DNA from: Scatosoma sp045128175
GTDB taxonomy: Bacteria; Bacillota; Clostridia; Christensenellales; Borkfalkiaceae
DNA: 9,777 nucleotides
Reading direction: 5' to 3'
Assembly: GCA_045128175.1 (NCBI GenBank)
Contig: JBGVRF010000136.1
Coordinates: 1 to 9,777 of the forward strand
Position numbers and translations under genes: made by a program. Under the pieces are notes generated by a model that was given only the letters and a program-made list of their open reading frames with translations, was not told the origin of the DNA and searched no databases. How positions within the stretch are numbered: the stretch's first letter is position 1; each line of letters opens with the position of its first letter. Positions 6,162 to 9,777 of this stretch are shown piece after piece.

Positions 6162-6860
6162 ATGAAGACGGTTTTGGTGACGGGCGGCGTGCGCGGAATA
6201 GGGAAAAGTATCTCGCTTGCATTCATGAAAAAAGGGTATCGCGTATGCGCTGTGTATTCGTGTGATGAAGAAAGTGCGAAGGCGATCGAAAAGCAGGGTG
6301 TGGAGATTTACCGCGCCGACGTAGCGAGCGAAGCGGACGTGCGGGCGCTGTTTCGGGAACTCGGCAAGGTGGACGTGCTTGTCAACAATGCGGGCGTATC
6401 GCTTATAAAACAGATACAGGACGTCACGTATGCAGAATATCAGCGGCTGTTTGCGGTAAATATGGGTGGCGCGTTTTTATGCTCGCGTGAGGCGGTAAAA
6501 GGTATGATCGATCGACAGGACGGACTGATTGTCAACATTTCTTCCGTTTGGGGAGAGGTCGGCGGTAGTTGCGAAAGCGTATATTCCGCATCCAAAGCGG
6601 CTTTGATAGGCTTTACAAAGGCGCTCGCGAAAGAGCTGGGTTGGTCGGGGGTCCGTGTGAACAGCGTTTCGCCCGGAGTGATCGATACGCCGATGAACGC
6701 GCATTTTTCCGAGAAGGAGTTGCAGGCGTTGAAAGAGGAGATCCCGATGGGGCGTATCGGTTGCAGCGAGGACGTTGCAAGGGCAGTCGTGTATCTGGAG
6801 GAAAACGATTACGTAACGGGGATCGATCTTCCCGTCAACGGCGGTTTTTCAATTGTATGA
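6162..6860 (+). CDS. ymfI: Short-chain dehydrogenase/reductase, probable elongation factor P 5-aminopentanone reductase (YmfI-like)
   Basis: This is a classical SDR of 232 aa. The cofactor loop TGGVRGIG is at 7-14, NNAG at 75-78, and the catalytic tetrad is Asn100, Ser128, Tyr141 and Lys145 (YSASK, 141-145). The general fold would also fit FabG, the 3-oxoacyl-ACP reductase. However, the segment NISSVWGEVGGSCE (125-138), followed by YSASKAALIGFTKALAKELG and later PMGRIG (195-200), looks to me like the YmfI group from memory. YmfI enzymes reduce the 5-aminopentanone group on elongation factor P to 5-aminopentanol in some Bacillota. The specific function is inferred. No EF-P gene or fatty-acid gene is in the window to decide. 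The start is taken as the ATG at 6162; an adjacent TTG at 6159 would add one residue. The gene lies 28 bases after aroK and is the last one of the plus-strand block. Confidence 0.75.
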   Translation: MKTVLVTGGVRGIGKSISLAFMKKGYRVCAVYSCDEESAKAIEKQGVEIYRADVASEADVRALFRELGKVDVLVNNAGVSLIKQIQDVTYAEYQRLFAVNMGGAFLCSREAVKGMIDRQDGLIVNISSVWGEVGGSCESVYSASKAALIGFTKALAKELGWSGVRVNSVSPGVIDTPMNAHFSEKELQALKEEIPMGRIGCSEDVARAVVYLEENDYVTGIDLPVNGGFSIV

Positions 6861-6900
6861 TGCGAAGAGGTATCGATCGACGTGGACGTGGATTTTTACG

Positions 6901-6918
6901 AGCAAATGTCTATTTGCT
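6901..6918. terminator. Possible weak terminator hairpin between convergent genes
   Basis: A perfect 7-bp stem (AGCAAAT/ATTTGCT) with the 4-base loop GTCT lies between the end of the aro block and the convergent small gene. It is AT-rich and followed only by TT and then GAAA on the plus strand. It lacks a proper T-run, so termination activity is uncertain. Confidence 0.35.
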
Positions 6919-6924
6919 TTGAAA

Positions 6925-7248
6925 TCAGCGCTTTTTTAAATAACTTTCCAAAATATTCTGGATAAATTCGTCCGCGATTCCCGTAGTGGGGGATTGCGGA
7001 TCTTCTTTTTTCGGGGCTTGTTCATCTTTCGGAGGCGGCGCGCTTTGTTTTTTGTTCGGTTCATTTGCCTTGTCGCTTGGTTGTGCCTGAGCAAAAGTGC
7101 TGAACGTTTCGGAGAATTTTGACAGATCTTTTAAAAAACAAAGCATCTGTTCGGAGTTTTTCAGCTTTTCCATAAGCGGTCTGACGCTTTCGGAAAAATC
7201 GGTGTTTTGTGAAAGATAATATAAAAGGACCAAAGATAAAATTTCCAT
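6925..7248 (-). CDS. Hypothetical protein with helical ends and a Pro/Lys-rich linker (107 aa)
   Basis: I do not recognise this family. The protein begins with a hydrophobic segment MEILSLVLLYYLSQ (1-14), too short for a confident membrane span. A probable amphipathic helix follows at about 20-50, containing PLMEKLKNSEQMLCFLKDL. Residues 54-88 are a low-complexity linker rich in Pro, Lys, Gln, Glu and Ser, including PPP at 71-73. The C-terminus (90-107) looks like another amphipathic helix ending LKKR. The single cysteine is Cys37. No other start is available: a TAG lies in frame three codons before the ATG. There is no Shine-Dalgarno sequence, but TATAGT lies five bases upstream, so the transcript may be leaderless. 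It is divergent from the next small gene and convergent with the aro block. It is probably a real gene because it fills a region with no competing frame and has plausible protein composition. Confidence 0.6.
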   Translation of the reverse strand: MEILSLVLLYYLSQNTDFSESVRPLMEKLKNSEQMLCFLKDLSKFSETFSTFAQAQPSDKANEPNKKQSAPPPKDEQAPKKEDPQSPTTGIADEFIQNILESYLKKR

Positions 7249-7325
7249 ACTGCACTATATGCGAAGTGGGCACGAAAAATTGCGAGCGAGAATAGTATAT
7301 ATTATCAAATTTTTCGGAGGATCGT
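7249..7325. promoter_or_regulatory. Shared spacer between two divergent small genes
   Basis: This 77-base AT-rich spacer must carry the promoters of both small genes. On the plus side it has TATATATT (7296-7303), but no well-spaced -35 box that I can defend; TTGCGA at 7280-7285 is only 12-14 bases from it. A strong ribosome binding site GGAGG (7316-7320) serves the plus-strand gene. On the minus side TATAGT (7254-7259) lies just before the ATG. Sigma-factor class cannot be assigned. Confidence 0.45.
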
Positions 7326-7625
7326 ATGAAAAGTTTTAAAGAATACGCAAAACAAACGCCGACAGCGGGACGGACGAATTCGGAAGACGATGCGGGGACA
7401 GCTGCAACGGCGGAGGAACTGACGAAAAAGATCGCTTCGGCGTACAACGGAAAAAGCAATGCGGATATGTTGCGCAATATACTTGCGGAGGCGGAAAAGA
7501 GCAAACGGGCGGGCACTCTTTCCAATGAGGAGATCGAAGCGTTTTATCAAAACTTTTCGCCGATGCTGGAGGGATCTCAACGGAAAAAGTTGCGCGCGAT
7601 CGTAGACAGATTGAAAGAAATTTAA
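7326..7625 (+). CDS. Hypothetical protein, mostly helical (99 aa)
   Basis: I do not recognise this family. The first 30 residues are polar and probably disordered (Thr, Asp, Ser, Ala rich). Residues 30-99 look all-helical, with the blocks ELTKKIASAY (31-40), ADMLRNILAEAEKSKRAGTL (46-65), NEEIEAFYQNFSPMLEG (67-83) and SQRKKLRAIVDRLKEI (84-99). There are no cysteines, no signal peptide and no membrane segment, so it is probably a cytoplasmic protein. The start ATG at 7326 follows GGAGG with a five-base spacer, a strong initiation site. It is transcribed away from the 107-aa gene through a 77-base spacer, so the two may be co-regulated. A 10-bp hairpin follows it at 7641-7671. The clear ribosome binding site and even codon use make it a convincing gene without a known role. 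Confidence 0.78.
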   Translation: MKSFKEYAKQTPTAGRTNSEDDAGTAATAEELTKKIASAYNGKSNADMLRNILAEAEKSKRAGTLSNEEIEAFYQNFSPMLEGSQRKKLRAIVDRLKEI

Positions 7626-7640
7626 GAGGATACATAAAGA

Positions 7641-7671
7641 GCCCGAAAGCGTAAAAAAATAGCTTTCGGGC
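7641..7671. terminator. 10-bp hairpin, probable terminator, best oriented for the minus-strand aminotransferase gene
   Basis: GCCCGAAAGC (7641-7650) pairs perfectly with GCTTTCGGGC (7662-7671) across an 11-base A-rich loop. Read on the minus strand, the stem is followed by TCTTTATGT, a partial T-tract. On the plus strand no T-run follows. It sits between convergent genes and may act on both, but fits the minus-strand gene ending at 7699 better. Confidence 0.65.
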
Positions 7672-7683
7672 ATACCAGGTATG
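7671..7683. repeat. 13-base palindrome CATACC-A-GGTATG
   Basis: This perfect inverted repeat with a one-base centre shares its first base with the end of the terminator stem and lies 15 bases from the aminotransferase stop. Its right half contains CAGGTATG, the 3' part of the recurrent GGGGCAGGTATG word. It could extend the terminator fold or be a protein site. Confidence 0.35.
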
Positions 7684-7698
7684 AGGTGAAGTATATTC

Positions 7699-8838
7699 TC
7701 ACTCGTTTTCTATCGCTTGTAAGGCGGCGAGCAGGCTGTCTATTTCCCGTTCGGAGTTAAAGTGGGAAAAGGAGACGCGGCAAAGTCCGTCGTCCAGAGT
7801 TCCCAATGCTTCGTGCATCAGCGGCGCGCAATGCAATCCGCTGCGGATGGCAATATCATAACGGGAGGATAAAATGCTTGCGATGTATTCGGATTGCAGT
7901 TGTTTATGCCTGAATGCAACGATCCCGCATGGGTTTGCTTTCGAATAGACTACGTAGTTCTCCAATGAATGTAATCCGCTTAAAAAGTAGGAAGAGAGCA
8001 TCAGCAGGCGGCTTTGTGTTTGTTGCTCGTGAACCGCAAAATAACGTACGCCTTCCAACAAAGATATAATGGCGGGAAAGGAAAGGGTACCGGCTTCCAA
8101 TCCGTCGGGGTAAAAATCGGGCATATCCAAAGAAAGACTTATCGATCCCGTACCGCCGTACATAAAAGGGGCAGGGTCGACCCGATCGGAGAAAAGAAGG
8201 GCGCCGCTGCCTTGTATGCCCATCAAGCCCTTATGGCCTGCCAAAGCCAATAGATCCATACCTGCCCCTTTCATTTTGAGCGTGACATGCCCTCCGCCCT
8301 GCGCGCCGTCGCAGAGCAGAAGTACGTTTTTCGGGATCGTAGCGCGGATCTCGGCTAAGGGAGGAATGGCGCCGTTGACGTTGGATGCGGTGGTGACGAT
8401 GACCATTCGCGTATTCGGTTTGATAAGCGCACGTATATTTTCGGGGCGCACGTTGGCATTGCCGTCTACCGCTTCTCCCGATAGACCGCAGACGTCGTAA
8501 GTGATTGTACCCGTTTTTTTTAAATACTCCAACGGACGTAAAACGGAATTATGTTCCATGCAGGTGGTAACGACGTGATCGCCTTTTTTCAAAACCCCGA
8601 AAATAGCTATATTCAGAGCCTCCGTACAGTTTTTGGTGAATACCACTCGATCGAAACCATATCCATCGAAATATTCGTTTAACGCGTTTCGGCAATTCTG
8701 GACGTCTTTTGCACAAGAAAGGGAAAGCTTATGTCCGCTCCGTCCCGGATTGGCGCATACCTTGACGGCGGCGGAAACGGCGGTAAGAACCTGGTCGGGC
8801 TTTCTGCCGCCGGTGGCGGCGTTATCGAAATAGATCAT
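7699..8838 (-). CDS. Cysteine desulfurase family protein (class V aminotransferase fold, PLP enzyme)
   Basis: This 379-aa protein has the fold type I, class V layout of NifS/SufS-like enzymes, which take sulfur from cysteine (or selenium from selenocysteine) as an enzyme-bound persulfide. The N-terminus MIYFDNAATG is characteristic. PLP-site residues include His96 (MEHNS, 94-98), Asn153 (SNVNG, 152-156), Asp177 and Gln180 (CDGAQ, 176-180), and the Schiff-base Lys203 (AGHKG, 200-204). The probable catalytic Cys337 lies in RSGLHCAP (332-339), as in the 'cysteine desulfurase family protein' subgroup rather than housekeeping IscS. The start ATG at 8838 follows GAGGTG (8845-8850) at six bases. The frame runs 20 codons further upstream, but that part matches nothing and lies in the promoter spacer. 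It is divergent from a DUF3343 gene, which suggests sulfur or selenium transfer. A GGGGCAGGTATG word lies within it. Confidence 0.88.
   Translation of the reverse strand: MIYFDNAATGGRKPDQVLTAVSAAVKVCANPGRSGHKLSLSCAKDVQNCRNALNEYFDGYGFDRVVFTKNCTEALNIAIFGVLKKGDHVVTTCMEHNSVLRPLEYLKKTGTITYDVCGLSGEAVDGNANVRPENIRALIKPNTRMVIVTTASNVNGAIPPLAEIRATIPKNVLLLCDGAQGGGHVTLKMKGAGMDLLALAGHKGLMGIQGSGALLFSDRVDPAPFMYGGTGSISLSLDMPDFYPDGLEAGTLSFPAIISLLEGVRYFAVHEQQTQSRLLMLSSYFLSGLHSLENYVVYSKANPCGIVAFRHKQLQSEYIASILSSRYDIAIRSGLHCAPLMHEALGTLDDGLCRVSFSHFNSEREIDSLLAALQAIENE
8257..8268 (-). repeat. GGGGCAGGTATG word, copy inside the aminotransferase gene
   Basis: This exact 12-base copy is read on the minus strand, the coding strand of its gene. 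It encodes Gly-Ala-Gly-Met (191-194), with its ATG in frame. It shows that the word follows gene orientation rather than a fixed strand of the window. Confidence 0.6.
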
Positions 8839-8903
8839 AAAATACACCTCTTTTTGCAATAATTCATATACATATATTATTCCGAAAAGGAGGCGCATAT
8901 GAC
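8839..8903. promoter_or_regulatory. Divergent promoter spacer of the aminotransferase and DUF3343 genes
   Basis: This 65-base spacer is AT-rich in the middle (ATTCATATACATATATTATT, 8862-8881) and carries both ribosome binding sites at its ends. On the plus strand TTGCAA (8854-8859) lies 13-15 bases before TATATT/TATTAT (8873-8880), a short but possible pair. On the minus strand I cannot choose between several AT-rich -10 candidates. The small size implies overlapping promoters. Confidence 0.4.
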
Positions 8904-9176
8904 ATGATGATTCTGGCGGTATTCCGTTCCCGATCGCACAGTCTCGATTACGTGGAACGTTTGCATAGATACGGGGTAGAGGCCACGACGGTGCCTACGC
9001 CCAAAGAGGCGAAGATCGGTTGTGGACTTTGCGTCCGCTTTGACGCGCGGGTGTTCGCGCGGGCGCAAGTGATTTTAAAAACGGGGCAATATTCTTCCTT
9101 TAAAGGTTTTTATAAATTGGATTTTTCCAACGGTCGAATGGCGGTAACGCCCTACAATCCGTATAAAAGAGAGTAG
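8904..9176 (+). CDS. DUF3343 protein (putative Se/S carrier-like), with CGLC motif
   Basis: This 90-aa protein resembles the DUF3343 family, which Pfam describes as putative Se/S carrier protein-like. The N-terminal beta strand MILAVFRSRS leads to a helix with DYVERLHRYG (15-24). The segment PTPKEAKIGCGLCVRF (31-46) is the family hallmark. Cys40 is the conserved cysteine as I recall the family, and Cys43 makes a CxxC pair. The role is inferred: accepting a persulfide or selenide from a partner such as the divergent cysteine desulfurase-like enzyme. The start is the ATG at 8904 or the adjacent one at 8907. The ribosome binding site AAAAGGAGG (8885-8893) is actually best spaced for an ATG at 8899, which reads Met-Thr-stop and overlaps the gene start. 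Translation may therefore re-initiate. No terminator is visible before nth. Confidence 0.82.
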   Translation: MMILAVFRSRSHSLDYVERLHRYGVEATTVPTPKEAKIGCGLCVRFDARVFARAQVILKTGQYSSFKGFYKLDFSNGRMAVTPYNPYKRE

Positions 9177-9193
9177 AAACCTTATAAAAGAGA
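9162..9193 (+). repeat. Two direct copies of TATAAAAGAGA, 21 bases apart
   Basis: The 11-base word occurs at 9162-9172 and 9183-9193. The first copy lies in the last codons of the DUF3343 gene and the second just after its stop, with partial similarity continuing (GTAGAAA/ATGAGAAA). It looks like a small tandem duplication of the gene end. Confidence 0.5.
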
Positions 9194-9217
9194 ATGAGAA
9201 AGAGTGGGGATAGAAGC

Positions 9218-9246
9218 TTGCAAAAAGGATAAAAATGCTGTATAAT
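9218..9246 (+). promoter_or_regulatory. Near-consensus housekeeping promoter of nth
   Basis: TTGCAA (9218-9223) and TATAAT (9241-9246) are separated by exactly 17 bases. The -10 box is perfect and the -35 box matches four of six consensus positions. Transcription would be expected to begin around 9252-9254, only three to five bases before the nth ATG at 9257. Confidence 0.8.
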
Positions 9247-9256
9247 AGAAAGCGTT

Positions 9257-9777
9257 ATGAAGACGACGGATAAAAAAACGGCACTTGCCGAATTGGAAAA
9301 ACTCTATCCCGACGCGAAGCCTGCGTTGCAGTATAAGACCGCATACGAATTGTTGGTGGCGGTCATTTTATCTGCGCAATGCACGGACGAACGCGTGAAC
9401 ATGGTTACGGAAAAGCTTTTTGAAAAACATTCCACACCCGAAACTATGCTGCTTTTGTCGCAGGAAGAGCTGGAAAAATATATCTTCTCTTGCGGTTTCT
9501 ATCGTATGAAGGCAGAGCATATTCTTTCCGCTTCCAAAGATATTCTTGAAAAATTTGGCGGTGAAGTGCCGAACACGGTGGAAAGCTTGATGAGCCTTGC
9601 GGGCGTGGGGAAAAAGACTGCAAACGTTGTGTATTCGGTCGCGTTTGGCGGTGATGCAATCGCAGTGGATACGCACGTGTTTCGCGTTTCCAACCGTTTG
9701 GGATTGGCGAAGGGAAAAACGCCGCCCGAGGTGGAGGCAGGGCTCTGTAAGGCGATACCGAAGGAGGATTGGTCGAA
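9257..9777 (+). CDS. nth: Endonuclease III, N-terminal part (3' end outside window)
   Basis: This is a DNA glycosylase and AP lyase that removes oxidised pyrimidines in base excision repair. The 173 complete codons visible cover most of the helix-hairpin-helix domain. ELLVAVILSAQCTDERVN (31-48) matches the family block. The hairpin motif LAGVGKKTANVV (114-125) carries the catalytic Lys120, and VDTHVFRVSNRLGL (137-150) carries the catalytic Asp138. Both have the same numbers as in the E. coli enzyme, which supports the start at 9257. The C-terminal cysteines for the [4Fe-4S] cluster lie beyond the window. There is no convincing Shine-Dalgarno sequence, and the predicted transcription start is within a few bases of the ATG, so the mRNA may be leaderless or nearly so. 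It has its own promoter and is probably not dependent on the DUF3343 gene upstream. Confidence 0.95.
   Translation, partial: MKTTDKKTALAELEKLYPDAKPALQYKTAYELLVAVILSAQCTDERVNMVTEKLFEKHSTPETMLLLSQEELEKYIFSCGFYRMKAEHILSASKDILEKFGGEVPNTVESLMSLAGVGKKTANVVYSVAFGGDAIAVDTHVFRVSNRLGLAKGKTPPEVEAGLCKAIPKEDWS

Noticed and set aside
7270..7310. Sporulation-type (sigma G/F/E) promoter before the 99-aa gene
   Set aside because: I found no combination matching the spore-sigma consensus boxes with correct spacing; only AT-rich sequence.
8839..8898. 20-codon upstream extension of the aminotransferase gene (hydrophobic, signal-like)
   Set aside because: The family starts at MIYFDNAATG, with a well-spaced GAGGTG site just before it. 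The extension lies in the divergent promoter spacer.
8904..9176. Selenocysteine (in-frame TGA) in the Se/S-type gene pair
   Set aside because: Both genes read through without internal TGA, and the catalytic positions are ordinary cysteine codons.

Overview
The window looks like chromosomal DNA from a Bacillota (Firmicutes), most likely an uncultured, perhaps gut-type, Clostridia lineage. The evidence is AGGAGG-type ribosome binding sites, a ClpC-type Hsp100 ATPase, a type II dehydroquinase, a class II-like EPSP synthase, a probable elongation factor P 5-aminopentanone reductase of the YmfI type, and a family V 'cysteine desulfurase-like' aminotransferase beside a DUF3343 (putative Se/S carrier) protein. 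Base composition looks close to 50% GC by eye. The genus cannot be fixed from the sequence alone.

Positions 1-6860 are one tightly packed plus-strand block: the 3' part of clpC, then aroC, aroB, aroA, aroE, aroQ, aroK and a short-chain dehydrogenase/reductase. Gaps are only 11-42 bases and I see no internal terminator, so this is probably one transcript or a string of coupled ones. It encodes shikimate pathway steps 2 to 7 complete, from DAHP to chorismate: AroB, AroQ, AroE, AroK, AroA, AroC. The first enzyme, DAHP synthase, is not in the window. The last gene of the block is probably an EF-P modification enzyme rather than part of the pathway.

Positions 6861-7672 hold two small unrecognised genes transcribed away from each other from a 77-base AT-rich spacer: a 107-aa minus-strand protein and a 99-aa plus-strand protein. 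A strong 10-bp hairpin follows, between the plus-strand gene and the convergent aminotransferase gene.

Positions 7699-9176 hold a second divergent pair. The minus-strand gene is a cysteine desulfurase family protein and the plus-strand gene is a DUF3343 protein with a CGLC motif. Together they suggest persulfide or selenide handling. Finally, nth (endonuclease III) starts at 9257 behind a near-consensus promoter and runs off the right edge.

The most unusual signal is a short word, GGGGCAGGTAT(G). It occurs five times exactly and once with an inserted A. It lies in two gene starts and inside three coding regions in different reading frames, always on the coding strand. Other points of interest are two probable leaderless or near-leaderless genes, the join of clpC to an aro operon, and the Se/S-type gene pair. 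No mobile element, CRISPR array, tRNA, rRNA or riboswitch was recognised.
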